64,000 nt of DNA from Rhizobium album (GCF_003122325.1 NZ_QFBC01000001.1:496001-560000); one strand, 5' to 3'. Positions 35,386 to 46,480 are shown, counted from the stretch's first letter. Translations and numbers: made by a program. Notes: a model not told the origin generated them from the sequence alone.

Positions 35386-37014
35386 ATGGTGGGAACGTTT
35401 GGCGCAGACGATGCGTTGAATTTTTTCGAAGCCTGTCCGTTTGCCGCCCTGTGCATCGGACCGGACGGTCTCATCGTCGCCGCCAACACTGCCGCAGCCG
35501 CGATTGCCGGCGGCACCCAGGCCTTGGCCGGCCAGCCGGTAACCGATGTCCTGCCGGAATGGACTGTGCCTTCGGCGAATGCCGCCGCGCCGCGTCGCGA
35601 GATGGCGCTTGTTCGTGAGGACGGCACCAAGGCGAATGTCGAAGTCTCTATCGTCAAGCTCGGCAGCGGCGGGCTGGTCTGCGCCGTCATCCGCGACATC
35701 GGCCGCGAAAAGATGATCGCCGCGCTGCAGACCGAGTTGCAGCGCCAGTCGGAAAAGGCGCTTCTCGATGCGGGTGCGGCCACCCGGCGCCTCGAATATT
35801 TCATCGACATGCTGCCGCAGGCCGCCTGCATCTTCGACGCCCAGGACCGCTATGTCCTGTGGAACCGCAAATATGCCGAACTCTATCCGGAAATCGCGCC
35901 GCACCTGCGCCCCGGCATCCCGTTCGAGCAGATCCTGCGCATGAGCGTCGACAGCGGCCACATGCCGGAAGCGACGGAGGATCCGGAAGCCTGGTTCGCC
36001 GCCCGCATGAAGAAGCAGCGGATGACGGTGTCGCCCCAGGAGGAGCAGAAGCTGAAGGACGGCCGCTGGATGCTGCACGACGACCGGCGCACGCCGGATG
36101 GCGGCGCCATCGGCATGCGCATCGATATCACCGACCTCAAGCGCCGCGAGGAGGCGCTTCGCCAGCTTTTCGACGCCAATCCGATGCCGATGATGCTCTG
36201 CGATGCCGCCACGCTGGAGATTTCCTCCGTCAACCGCGCCGCGGTGGCGTTGTACGGCTATGTCGGCGAGGTCCTGGTCGGCCGCAACGTCGCCAGCCTC
36301 TGTCCGCCCGAGGATGCTGGCCGCTTCGCCGCCGGGCTGCGATCGATGAAGGGTGACAACGAGGCGCGGACGATCTGGCGTCAGACGAGCGCCGACGGGT
36401 CCGAACGCGCCGTGATGGTCTATGTGCGCTTCCTCGAAGAAGGTCCGCAACGCCGCCTGCTGCTCGCCATTGCCGACGTCACCGACCGGGTGCGCGCCGA
36501 GGCGCATGCCAACCACCTGGCCCATCACGATGCGCTCACCGGCCTGCCCAACCGCATGCATTTCCTTTCGGCGCTGGAATCGGCGCTGGCGATCCGCGAT
36601 TCAAAGACCCAGATCGCCGTGCATTACCTCGATCTCGACGGTTTCAAGCCGGTCAACGACCGCCTCGGCCACGCTGCCGGCGATGCGCTGCTGGTCGAGG
36701 TCGGCCGCCGCCTGCGCTCCGTGGCCGACGAACCGACCCTGGTTGCCCGTCTCGGTGGCGACGAATTCGCCATCATGCAGCCGATCGGCCGGACGCCGCC
36801 GGCCGCGCTCGCCCAGCGCTGCATCGCCGCCATGGCCCGGCCTTTCCTCATCCAGGCGGAGACCGCCACCATCGGCGTCTCCATCGGCATCGCCGTTTCA
36901 CCCTTTGCGGCGCTCGACCCGGACGGGTTGATGCGCGCCGCCGACAAGGCGCTCTACCGCGCCAAGGCGGCCGGCAAGAACACCTGGGTCGAAACGGAAG
37001 TCGCCTGCGTTTGA
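35386..37014 (+). CDS. Triple-PAS diguanylate cyclase
   Basis: A 542-residue soluble signalling protein: PAS domains at about 10-105, 135-250 (a PAS-7-like unit with DAQDRYVLWNRKYAELYP) and 258-370, then GGDEF at 380-535. The signature GGDEF is intact (457-461) and the conserved ALTGLPNR and DLDGFKPVNDRLGHAAGD are present, so it should make c-di-GMP. The RxxD inhibitory site is not in the expected place before GGDEF. There is no EAL domain and no membrane segment. The start is uncertain: the frame is open to 35326, and the GAGGAGG near 35386 favours the shorter form. Confidence 0.9.
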   Translation: MVGTFGADDALNFFEACPFAALCIGPDGLIVAANTAAAAIAGGTQALAGQPVTDVLPEWTVPSANAAAPRREMALVREDGTKANVEVSIVKLGSGGLVCAVIRDIGREKMIAALQTELQRQSEKALLDAGAATRRLEYFIDMLPQAACIFDAQDRYVLWNRKYAELYPEIAPHLRPGIPFEQILRMSVDSGHMPEATEDPEAWFAARMKKQRMTVSPQEEQKLKDGRWMLHDDRRTPDGGAIGMRIDITDLKRREEALRQLFDANPMPMMLCDAATLEISSVNRAAVALYGYVGEVLVGRNVASLCPPEDAGRFAAGLRSMKGDNEARTIWRQTSADGSERAVMVYVRFLEEGPQRRLLLAIADVTDRVRAEAHANHLAHHDALTGLPNRMHFLSALESALAIRDSKTQIAVHYLDLDGFKPVNDRLGHAAGDALLVEVGRRLRSVADEPTLVARLGGDEFAIMQPIGRTPPAALAQRCIAAMARPFLIQAETATIGVSIGIAVSPFAALDPDGLMRAADKALYRAKAAGKNTWVETEVACV

Positions 37015-37181
37015 TCGGAACGGACCGCATGCGCCGCTTTTTGGCGGCTGCCGCGGAAACAATCCTGTTGCGTGCGACGGTTTTATTGTGCAATGCAACA
37101 TTTTGGCCGTATTTATCAATTTTCATCCTTGCTTAAGTGACATAAGCTTTGGCAAACAGGTGCCGGGGGCGGGGAGCAGGC

Positions 37182-39860
<2,679 letters not shown>

Positions 39861-39905
39861 AGCAATTCCAGCAAAACTGCTTAGCGGTTTTGCGTCCGGA
39901 ATTGC
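39861..39905. repeat. Palindromic intergenic element (rhizobial type)
   Basis: AGCAATTCC-A-GCAAAAC (39861-39877) pairs with GTTTTGC-GTCC-GGAATTG (39887-39904). It is directly after the ppdK stop, where it can also act as a transcript end. A related copy is at 63083-63127. Confidence 0.7.
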
Positions 39906-39931
39906 GCAGAAACAAAATGCTCCAGCGCGGC

Positions 39932-40207
39932 TCAGTCGCGAATGATGACGCGCCGCTCGATCACCAGCGGCGGTCCCCACGGATACCAGGGATCCATGGC
40001 CGCGCTGTCGCGGAAACTGCGCCGTTCGGCGCGCCGGTCGAGTTCCAGCTTCATCAGGCAGTTGGCAAAACTTTCGGTGCGGGCGCGAAAACCGTAGTCG
40101 CGGCACTTCGCTTCGTCGGCGGCACGGCGCTCCTCCGGCGTCATCGTCTGGCAGGCGGAGAGCAGAAGTCCGGTCAGCAGGATGGCAACAAGTCTGGTCG
40201 ACAGCAT
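39932..40207 (-). CDS. Small putative lipoprotein
   Basis: A 91-residue protein with a lipoprotein signal (LVAILLTGLLLSAC, lipidated C19) followed by a charged, arginine/glutamate-rich stretch containing KCRDYGFRARTESFANCLMKLELDR and the conserved-looking PWYPWGPP. This type, with a YGF.. TESF..C core, is common in Rhizobiales but has no known role. The ATG at 40207 follows TTGGAGTTGTC; a longer frame to 40228 lacks support. Confidence 0.8.
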   Translation of the reverse strand: MLSTRLVAILLTGLLLSACQTMTPEERRAADEAKCRDYGFRARTESFANCLMKLELDRRAERRSFRDSAAMDPWYPWGPPLVIERRVIIRD

Positions 40208-40278
40208 GACAACTCCAAGCGCCGGCAAGCTGGCCGGCTATCGGCATCCAAGACCCGCCGGGCGGTCCCGTCAAGCCG

Positions 40279-40671
40279 TCATATGCGCTTCAGGACGTCC
40301 ACGAAGGCTTCTGCAAGCCGCACGAGGCCGGCGGTGGCTTCCGTCGGCTCCTCCAGCCGGATCGTCCTGTCGGTATCGAGCACCGCGAGCACGATGCGTT
40401 TTCCCTGGTCCGCTTCCCGGGGGATGTGGAGAACGGCGATCTTGTGGCAATCGGGCAGCAGCCCCGAGGCCGGCAGTTCGAAGAGAAGTTCGCCGCCGGA
40501 GGCCTGCGCCGCGACGCGGACCGTGCGCCCGAAACTCTCCTCGTCGCCATCGAAGGCGGCAAGCGACAGTTCCAATTCCAGCAGGGTGACGGGAAGCGAC
40601 AATTCGTTCTTGTCGACGACCGGCGGCGCGAATGCGGCCGGTGCGGCATGGGCTTCGACGGAGGCAGTCAT
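40279..40671 (-). CDS. Conserved-looking protein of unknown function
   Basis: A 130-residue protein without signal peptide or membrane helix. After an alanine-rich tail of about 20 residues it reads as one alpha/beta domain (LPVTLLELELSLAAFDGDEESFGRTVRVAAQ, then KIAVLHIPREADQGKRIVLAVLDTD). It has a very good ribosome site (AAGGAGAAGAGC) and 71 bp to the next gene on its strand, which makes it a real gene. I do not recognise the family. Confidence 0.7.
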   Translation of the reverse strand: MTASVEAHAAPAAFAPPVVDKNELSLPVTLLELELSLAAFDGDEESFGRTVRVAAQASGGELLFELPASGLLPDCHKIAVLHIPREADQGKRIVLAVLDTDRTIRLEEPTEATAGLVRLAEAFVDVLKRI

Positions 40672-40823
40672 TGCTCTTCTCCTTCACGGATCCGTATTTA
40701 TTAAGAAATCGCGCGAAAGCATGGCGAATTTGCGACCTGGCCGTTCATGCGACGGCGCAGGTATCCTCGCGGGTGCGAACAAGCTGCCTGTCCCGCCACC
40801 GGCAGGGCTGTCATATTGAACGA

Positions 40824-40878
40824 GACGTCGCCTCCTACCCCTTCTCCCCGCGGGGGAGAAGGGGTAGGAGGCGACGTC
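40824..40878. repeat. Perfect 26-bp inverted repeat (REP-like core)
   Basis: Arms 40824-40849 and 40853-40878 are perfectly complementary with a 3-nt loop (GCG). The arm begins GACGTCGCCTCC and ends CTTCTCCCC. The inner part is the CTTCTCCCC/GGGGAGAAG core of the other REP-like elements in the window, but the outer 15 bp are far better matched than in those copies. It lies between two divergent genes. Confidence 0.9.
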
Positions 40879-40994
40879 ATGCCTTATGCGATCGCCCGCT
40901 TCCGTCCGTCACCCCGCTTGTTTCGTATTGAACCAGCGGTTAGAAAATCGGTCATGCCGGCATTTACCGGTTCTGTTTTTCCGGGTGCCGCTTG

Positions 40995-41909
40995 ATGACC
41001 ATTCGCTACGACCGCCCAGTATCCCACGCGGCCTATCTTTCCTGCCGGCTCGGACAGTTTTCCTTCCTCCTGTTTGTCGTCGTCCTGGTGGCGCACCGGT
41101 TCGGCTTGATGATCACGCCCTATTTCGTGGCGTTGGTGCTGCTGTCGGTGGCCTTTGCAGCCCTGGCGATCCTGTTTGCCGCCGTCGGGCTGATGCGCCT
41201 CTGGCAGGTGGCGGCCAAGGGCGGCGGAGCGGCGGTCAAGGGCCTCGTCTATGCGTTGCCGCCGCTGCTGCTCTTCGGCCTCGCCAGCTATGATTACCTG
41301 CGCTACCCGCCGATCTACGATATCTCCACCGATGTCATCGATGCGCCGCCATGGCTGGAGCCTTCCACTGTCGATCAGCTGTGGCTGCGGCGGCCGGCCG
41401 AGGTGGGGCCGGAGGACCGCGAGGCGCAGATGCTCGCCTATCCGGCGCTGACCGGCCGGCGCTACGACGGCGCTCTCGACCGCGTCTACCAGGCGGTGAG
41501 CAAGGTGGCGCACCAGCAGCGCATCGTGATCGTCAAGACCGAGGGCGTCGAGAAGACCGAGGCCGATATCGGCGATCTTCCCGCCAAGCAGGAGGCCAAG
41601 GAGGGCGACGACGAAGCCGTCGCCGACACGCTGGACAATGTGCCGGTGCCGCTGCCGCGGCCCGAACAGGAGGAGGAGCCGCTTTTCGGCCGCGACAGCG
41701 ACGTGCTTTTGCAAGGCGAAATCCGCACGCTGGTGCTGGGGCTGCGCTTCGATGCCGCCATCCGCCTGCGCGAGGAGGCGGAAACGACGCTGGTGGATAT
41801 CCGCATCGCGTCGCGCTACGGCCCGCACGATCTCGGCATGGGCGCCGATCTCGCCGAAAGCTACCTGAAGGCGCTCGACGCCGAGCTGCTGGGGATCGCC
41901 GGGGATTAA
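40995..41909 (+). CDS. DUF1499 family membrane protein
   Basis: A 304-residue protein with three N-terminal membrane helices (about 20-100) followed by a soluble DUF1499-type domain (AYDRVYQAVSKVA-like stretch YDGALDRVYQAVSKVAHQQ and TLVDIRIASRYGPHDLGMGADLAESYLKALDAEL). The linker is long and acidic (KQEAKEGDDEAVADTLDN). Function unknown. An ATG at 40995 is taken, a TTG one codon earlier is possible. It overlaps the convergent LysR gene by 4 nt at the stop codons. Confidence 0.85.
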   Translation: MTIRYDRPVSHAAYLSCRLGQFSFLLFVVVLVAHRFGLMITPYFVALVLLSVAFAALAILFAAVGLMRLWQVAAKGGGAAVKGLVYALPPLLLFGLASYDYLRYPPIYDISTDVIDAPPWLEPSTVDQLWLRRPAEVGPEDREAQMLAYPALTGRRYDGALDRVYQAVSKVAHQQRIVIVKTEGVEKTEADIGDLPAKQEAKEGDDEAVADTLDNVPVPLPRPEQEEEPLFGRDSDVLLQGEIRTLVLGLRFDAAIRLREEAETTLVDIRIASRYGPHDLGMGADLAESYLKALDAELLGIAGD

Positions 41910-42805
41910 GACGCCCCGCCGAATTCCTCGGTCAGCCAGTCCGCAAGGATGCGGGCCGCCGGCGGCAGGCGTCGAAAATCCCGTGCCACCAGAAAATAAG
42001 CGCCGTGCAGGAGCACCGTGTCGAACAGGCGGACGAGCCGTCCGGCCTCCAGCTCGCCGCGCGCCATGGCGAGGTCGACGATGGCGATGCCTTGGCCGCG
42101 GATCGCCGCCTGCAGCACCAGCGAGGCGTCGTCGAAGATCGGTCCGCGCTCGAAACCGCCGCCGTGAACGCCGGCGGCCGAAAACCATCGCGCCCAGAGA
42201 TCGCGGTTCTCCTCGTGCACCAGCGGAAACCGCAGGAGATCGGCCGGCTTGTCCGGCATGGTGCCGGCGGCGATTAGCTCCGGCGCCGCAACGGCCGCCA
42301 TCTCGCAATCGTAGAGATGCCGTGCCTCCACGCGCGGCCAGTTGCGCGCGCCGGCACTGTAACGCACCGCCAGCACCGGCCCCTTGCCGCGAAAGCCGAT
42401 AAGGCGTGAATCCGATTCCATCTGCACGTCTATGTCGGGATTGTTTTCCGCAAAATCCGGCAGCGCCGCCAGGAGCCGGCCGGAGGCGAAGGAAGGCTCG
42501 ACGCTGATATGCACCAGGTGCCGCACCTCGCCCGCCGCCGTGGCGCCCAGCGCATTCTCCATGCGGTCGAAACAGGCAGTCAGCACGTCGAGCAATGCTC
42601 GCCCCGCGGATGTCAGCACCACGCGCCGATGCTGGCGCTCGAACAGCGGCCGGCCCATCTCCTCCTCCAGGCCGCGGATCTGCCGGCTGATCGCCGCCTG
42701 CGACACGAACAGTTCTTCCGCGGCCAGCGTAAAACTTTCCAGCCGGCCGGCGGCCTCGAAACTGCGCAGCGCCGTCAGCGGCAGGCGTCCCCGTTTCATT
42801 CGCAT
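41906..42805 (-). CDS. LysR family transcriptional regulator, GcvA-like
   Basis: A 299-residue regulator starting MRMKRGRLPLTALRSFEAAGRLESFTLAAEELFVSQAAISRQIRGLEEEMGRPLFERQHRRVVLT, the standard LysR winged helix, with a GcvA-type effector domain after it. The effector is unknown. A possible short gene with a strong ribosome site lies divergently at 42906, and could be its target. Confidence 0.93.
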   Translation of the reverse strand: MRMKRGRLPLTALRSFEAAGRLESFTLAAEELFVSQAAISRQIRGLEEEMGRPLFERQHRRVVLTSAGRALLDVLTACFDRMENALGATAAGEVRHLVHISVEPSFASGRLLAALPDFAENNPDIDVQMESDSRLIGFRGKGPVLAVRYSAGARNWPRVEARHLYDCEMAAVAAPELIAAGTMPDKPADLLRFPLVHEENRDLWARWFSAAGVHGGGFERGPIFDDASLVLQAAIRGQGIAIVDLAMARGELEAGRLVRLFDTVLLHGAYFLVARDFRRLPPAARILADWLTEEFGGAS

Positions 42806-42905
42806 AACCTCAAGTCATTCGAAGGCGACCATAAGCTCGTTTGCGCCCGCCCTGCAAGCGCGCAAGAAGATAAGGCCTGCCGAACAAAACAAAGGAGGGC
42901 AGGCC

Positions 42906-43124
42906 ATGACCGAGATGATGCAGATTTTCCTGGAGGTGATCCGGCTTCTGACGTTGCAGCCGGACCCGCGTCCCGTCAGGCGGCGGGACGAAACACTGTC
43001 GCCAGAGACGGAGGTTCGTCAGCCGTCACCAGCCCCTTCTCGACCAGGTCCTCGATATGCGCCAGCACCGAAAGCGCCGCTGCGCCGTGCAGCCTGGGAT
43101 CCGTGTCACGATAGATCGCCTTGA
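42906..43124 (+). CDS. Possible short ORF divergent from the LysR gene
   Basis: A 72-codon frame preceded by an excellent ribosome site (AAAGGAGGGCAGGCC-ATG). The first 19 residues (MTEMMQIFLEVIRLLTLQP) look like a plausible amphipathic helix; the rest is proline/arginine-rich and overlaps the 3' part of the MBL gene on the other strand by about 150 nt, so only a small peptide, if anything, is likely real. No family similarity is seen. Confidence 0.25.
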   Translation: MTEMMQIFLEVIRLLTLQPDPRPVRRRDETLSPETEVRQPSPAPSRPGPRYAPAPKAPLRRAAWDPCHDRSP

Positions 43125-43896
43125 CCATGTCGGCGATCAGCCGGTCGCCGGCTTTCATCCGCTCCAGCACCGCCCGCTCGCGCATGCGCCGGTGGGTGCG
43201 CAGGCCGCGGACGAAGGCCTGCGGCTCGTTCACCGGCCCGCCATGGCCGGGAAAATAGATCCGGTCGTCACGCGCGAGCAGCTTTTCCAGCGAGGCCATG
43301 TAGTCGCTCATCGCGCCGTCGGGCGGGGCGACCACCGAGGTCGCCCAGGCCATGACGTGATCGGCGGAAAACAGGATGCCGGTGTTTTCCAGCGCGAAGG
43401 CCGCATGGTTGGCGGCGTGTCCGGGCGTCAGCACCGCCCGCAGCGTCCAGCCGTCGCCCTCGACGAGGTCGCCATCCGCCAGCGCGATGTCGGGAACGAA
43501 ATCGAGGTCGGAGCTTTCGCCGAACGGATTGACCTCGCCTTCGTGCAGCGGCCGGGCGGCGCGATGCGGCCCTTCCGCCACGAGGATCGCCCCGGTCGCC
43601 TGCTGCAGCCGGCGGGCGAGCGGCGAGTGGTCGCGGTGCGTATGGCTGACGGCGATATGCGTCACCTCGCGCCCCTTCAGCGCCGCCATCAGTGCCTCGA
43701 AATGCGCCTCGTTGTCCGGCCCGGGATCGATCACCGCCACCGACTGGCGGCCGACAATGTAGCTGTTGGTGCCGTGGAAGGTGAAGGCGCTGGGATTGTT
43801 GACGGTGAGGCGCTCGACGCCTTCGGCAACGGGCACGGCTTCGCCGTAATGCGGCTCGAAACTCATATCGAAGACGGGAGGCGCTGTTTCGTTCAC
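42976..43896 (-). CDS. MBL-fold metallo-hydrolase
   Basis: A 306-residue metallo-beta-lactamase fold hydrolase of the RNase Z/LACTB2-like group: the binuclear metal motif HTHRDH at 85-90, GTNSYIVG, TPGHAANHAAFAL and ADHVMAWATSVVAPPDG, FPGHGGPV, and a C-terminal winged-helix region (AHIEDLVEKGLV). The GTG start at 43896 overlaps the cupin gene's stop (GTGA), which suggests translation is coupled to the cupin. The longer open frame to 44718 is an artefact of read-through. Confidence 0.92.
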   Translation of the reverse strand: MNETAPPVFDMSFEPHYGEAVPVAEGVERLTVNNPSAFTFHGTNSYIVGRQSVAVIDPGPDNEAHFEALMAALKGREVTHIAVSHTHRDHSPLARRLQQATGAILVAEGPHRAARPLHEGEVNPFGESSDLDFVPDIALADGDLVEGDGWTLRAVLTPGHAANHAAFALENTGILFSADHVMAWATSVVAPPDGAMSDYMASLEKLLARDDRIYFPGHGGPVNEPQAFVRGLRTHRRMRERAVLERMKAGDRLIADMVKAIYRDTDPRLHGAAALSVLAHIEDLVEKGLVTADEPPSLATVFRPAA

Positions 43897-44189
43897 TTGT
43901 ACTCGATCTCGATGAAGGACATGAACTCGCTGCCGCCATTGACGACATTGTGGGCGATGCCGGCCTCGCGGCGATAGGGCGCGCCCTTGGCGACGTCGAC
44001 CTGGCGGCTGCCGCTCTCGTCCTCGATCAGGAAATGGCAATCGGTCATCGGCACGACGACGTAACCCAGCCCATGCACATGATGGCCGGTATCGGCGCCC
44101 GGCTCGAAATCCCAGCGGATGATGCGCACCATTTCGTCGTCGAGCAGGGTGGTGGGGATAGCGGGCGGGCGGGCACGAAACTGGCTCAT
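43893..44189 (-). CDS. Small cupin domain protein
   Basis: A 98-residue single-domain cupin with the metal motif region EPGADTGHHVHGLGYVVVPMTDC and the second barrel strand VDVAKGAPYRREAGIAHNVVNGG. Likely a metal-dependent sugar- or acid-binding enzyme or sensor. It overlaps the MBL gene by 4 nt (GTGA) and follows GGAGAGATTT. Partner function with the MBL hydrolase is suggested by the coupling. Confidence 0.85.
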   Translation of the reverse strand: MSQFRARPPAIPTTLLDDEMVRIIRWDFEPGADTGHHVHGLGYVVVPMTDCHFLIEDESGSRQVDVAKGAPYRREAGIAHNVVNGGSEFMSFIEIEYK

Positions 44190-44380
44190 AAATCTCTCCG
44201 ATGCTCATTCGAGGCACTGCTCCCCTGCAAGGGCAGGAAGATGCCGCGGTTTTTGACCTAGCACGGAAGGGCAGGCGGTGCACAGAAAACTTGGGGCCCC
44301 GCGAAGTTAGTGATTGTCGCATCCCCGAAGCTTTGATAAGCAGGCGGCGATTTCGCGAAGCAGTGATGCTCGCGTCACGG

Positions 44381-44455
44381 TGGGGCGTCGCCAAGCGGTA
44401 AGGCACCGGTTTTTGGTACCGGCATTCCCAGGTTCGAATCCTGGCGCCCCAGCCA
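44381..44455 (+). tRNA. tRNA-Gln (anticodon UUG)
   Basis: A 75-nt cloverleaf with acceptor stem TGGGGCG/CGCCCCA, D arm GCCAAGCGGTAAGGC, anticodon stem CCGGT/ACCGG with loop TTTTGGT (anticodon TTG), T arm CCAGGTTCGAATCCTGG, discriminator G and encoded CCA. Reads CAA codons and probably CAG by wobble. Confidence 0.97.
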
Positions 44456-44495
44456 CGTTTTCCATGAATTTCGTCGCCAGATGCAATGCCGCCGG

Positions 44496-45497
44496 TCACA
44501 TCGGCGCGCCGTGCTCCACGGGGAGAACCGACACGCCGACGATCGAGAGGCTGGAGCCGTCGGCGAATTGCAGATGATAGTCCTCGCTCTTCAGTCCTTC
44601 GGCATAAAGCGTGACATTGCCGCCGGTCATGCTGACGGCGGTTTCGTGATGGCTGACGATATAGGCCAGCATTTCCCGCGGATCGAGGGTGTTCAGGCCG
44701 GCCTCCTTCGGTTTCCACGCCGGCGCGCTGCCGAATTCAGGATCGTTCGGGAGCGTCGGCGCCGCAAAGGCGAATGCGAGTTCGCCGCTCGCCTGCGCCT
44801 CGTGGGCCTTGGCCACGGCCTGCAGTTCCAGCGCGGCGGCGGATTGCGGCATGTCCCCGGGCAGTTTGAATTCGGAGGCATGTGGATGAGGCCGGGTGTC
44901 CGGCGTCTCCACCGGCAGCGACGTGCCGGCGCTCTCCTGCAGCAGTTCCGCCACCTGGATCGTATCGTCGGGCGCGACGAAGGCGGTGTGGATCGCGTTT
45001 TCGACGGAGAGCGCCGCCCTGGCGATCATCTCCGCCGGCACGGCGGCGATGTGGTCGCCGAGGTCTGCAAATGTCTCGGGGGCAAGAGGCCGCCAGTCGG
45101 CACCGGCATCGGTGAGGTGCAGGGTGGCAAGCGCGACGATGCCGGCCAGCAGCACGAACTGGTCGGAGAGAAAATCGCCGCGATGGAAGCTGCCGGCACG
45201 CAGCCGGTTGACCAGCCGGGCGATCAGCTCGGAAACGTTGCGCATCCTGACCGGCCCGGCAAAGGCCGGGCTGTCCGCCACCACCTCGCCGCCGATCACG
45301 GCGACATGGGCGATCACCGCGCCGTTTTCCGGCCGGCAGAACACCACCCAGGGATCGCCCTCGTCCGTCGAGCCGTGGGTGATGTCGAGATGGAAACCCG
45401 CCTGGATCAGGGCGGCCTCGACACGGTAGAGCTGTGCGATCGGCTGCTCGCCCCGGCTTTGGGCATGCTTGAGAAACGACTTGATCTCGGCTGTCAT
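44496..45497 (-). CDS. Conserved-looking protein of unknown function
   Basis: A 333-residue cytosolic-looking protein, no signal peptide. The N-terminal third (KHAQSRGEQPIAQLYRVEAALIQAGFHLDITHGSTDEGDPWVVFCRPENGAVIAHVAVIGGEVVADS) reads as an alpha/beta nuclease-like or ligand-binding module, followed by one possible hydrophobic helix (LSDQFVLLAGIVALATLHL, about 110-128) and a repeat-poor remainder ending in a small beta domain (GGNVTLYAEGLKSEDYHLQFADGSSLSIVGVSVLP). I cannot assign a family. It ends 41 bp from the tRNA-Gln gene. Confidence 0.75.
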   Translation of the reverse strand: MTAEIKSFLKHAQSRGEQPIAQLYRVEAALIQAGFHLDITHGSTDEGDPWVVFCRPENGAVIAHVAVIGGEVVADSPAFAGPVRMRNVSELIARLVNRLRAGSFHRGDFLSDQFVLLAGIVALATLHLTDAGADWRPLAPETFADLGDHIAAVPAEMIARAALSVENAIHTAFVAPDDTIQVAELLQESAGTSLPVETPDTRPHPHASEFKLPGDMPQSAAALELQAVAKAHEAQASGELAFAFAAPTLPNDPEFGSAPAWKPKEAGLNTLDPREMLAYIVSHHETAVSMTGGNVTLYAEGLKSEDYHLQFADGSSLSIVGVSVLPVEHGAPM

Positions 45498-45590
45498 GGC
45501 GATGCTTCAGGATGGAAGGGCAGGGCGGATCGAAAGCGGCGGCGGCGGCCTGCGCCGCCGATGCCATCATGGATAATGAAGGGTTAAGCC

Positions 45591-45995
45591 TTACTTATCG
45601 TCGCCGAGGAATTCGGCGCAATAGGACGGTCCCTTGACGCCGGGGCGGTCGGCGATCGTCTCGATATTGCGGATCACGTAGTCCGAGCCGACGGTGAGCT
45701 TGACTTCGCAACGCATGTAGACGGTCTTGGCCGCCGCGATGCGCTTGCCCTTCTTGCCGTTCTCGCCTTCGGCATATTGGGCCGGCACGCGCACCGTCTT
45801 GTAGCCGCCACGCCAGACATAGGTGGTGCTGGAGCCGCTTTCGACGTCGGAGATCGGCGGGCCGTAGGCGGCGAAGAAGGTGCCGGCCGGCTTGCCGTTC
45901 CAGCGGGCTTCGACAGGGTTGCTGGCAAGGCCGGTCGTCGTGCAGCCGGCGAGAGCGAGCGCCAGCCCGGCCGCGGTGATCATGCGGAAATTCAT
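45591..45995 (-). CDS. Putative lipoprotein, unknown function
   Basis: A 134-residue protein with lipoprotein signal (ITAAGLALALAGC) and a mature domain with GTFFAAYGPPISDVESGSSTTYVWRGGYKTVRVPAQY, then VYMRCEVKLTVGSDYVIRNIETIADRPG. This pattern (Y-G-P-P, then Y-W/V-W-R-G-G and C-x-V-K) recalls outer-membrane lipoproteins common in alphaproteobacteria without known function. The ATG at 45995 follows AAGGGACAAACACG. It is probably the only gene on its transcript. Confidence 0.8.
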   Translation of the reverse strand: MNFRMITAAGLALALAGCTTTGLASNPVEARWNGKPAGTFFAAYGPPISDVESGSSTTYVWRGGYKTVRVPAQYAEGENGKKGKRIAAAKTVYMRCEVKLTVGSDYVIRNIETIADRPGVKGPSYCAEFLGDDK

Positions 45996-46297
45996 CGTGT
46001 TTGTCCCTTGAACGTCATCTCGGCGAATGCCGCGGGAGCCCAACAAAACCTAGGCGATCCGGCGGTTTGTCCGGCCGTCGCTCTAGCGCTAATCGTCGAC
46101 AAAGAAAATCTGCTTTGCGGCTTTATCAGCAGAAATAGTTCGAGTGGGTCTTTGCTGCCATATCTCCGGCGGTTGCCGAAACATCCGCCAGGGCGCCCGG
46201 AAGAGACCCCCGTCATTTTTTCGTCAAACGTACGGACTTTTTTCCCGATGCCGCTTGTCTATCCAAAATAGCTGGTCTATAGAGGCGCCGCTGGTCA
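45996..46297. other. Intergenic region before tRNA-Pro
   Basis: About 300 bp without a supported gene. I see no RNA fold or terminator I would name. Two T-rich stretches (46213-46242) precede the tRNA and may be part of its promoter. Confidence 0.4.
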
Positions 46298-46374
46298 CGG
46301 AGTGTAGCGCAGTCTGGTAGCGCACCACGTTCGGGACGTGGGGGTCGGAGGTTCGAATCCTCTCACTCCGACCA
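46298..46374 (+). tRNA. tRNA-Pro (anticodon CGG)
   Basis: A 77-nt cloverleaf: acceptor CGGAGTG/CACTCCG, D arm AGCGCAGTCTGGTAGCGC, anticodon stem CCACG/CGTGG with loop TTCGGGA (anticodon CGG), T arm GGAGGTTCGAATCCTCT, discriminator A and encoded CCA. A GC-rich hairpin with a T run (CCCCGCTGCGGCGGGG-TTTTT, 46382-46402) follows as terminator. Confidence 0.97.
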
Positions 46375-46381
46375 GCTTGAA

Positions 46382-46402
46382 ACCCCGCTGCGGCGGGGTT
46401 TT
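46382..46402 (+). terminator. Terminator after tRNA-Pro
   Basis: CCCCGC-TGCG-GCGGGG hairpin followed by TTTTT ends the tRNA-Pro transcript. Confidence 0.8.
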
Positions 46403-46480
46403 TCATGTCTTCCGATATTTCTCAGAGATTTTTGTCGAAGATTGTCCGCCTTCGCGGCAGGCAACGCTGGCGCCACGACG

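Noticed and set aside
43897-44718. Upstream extension of the MBL gene through the cupin and the tRNA-Gln gene.
   Set aside because: It would cross a tRNA gene and a well-supported cupin; the GTG at 43896 is the sensible start.
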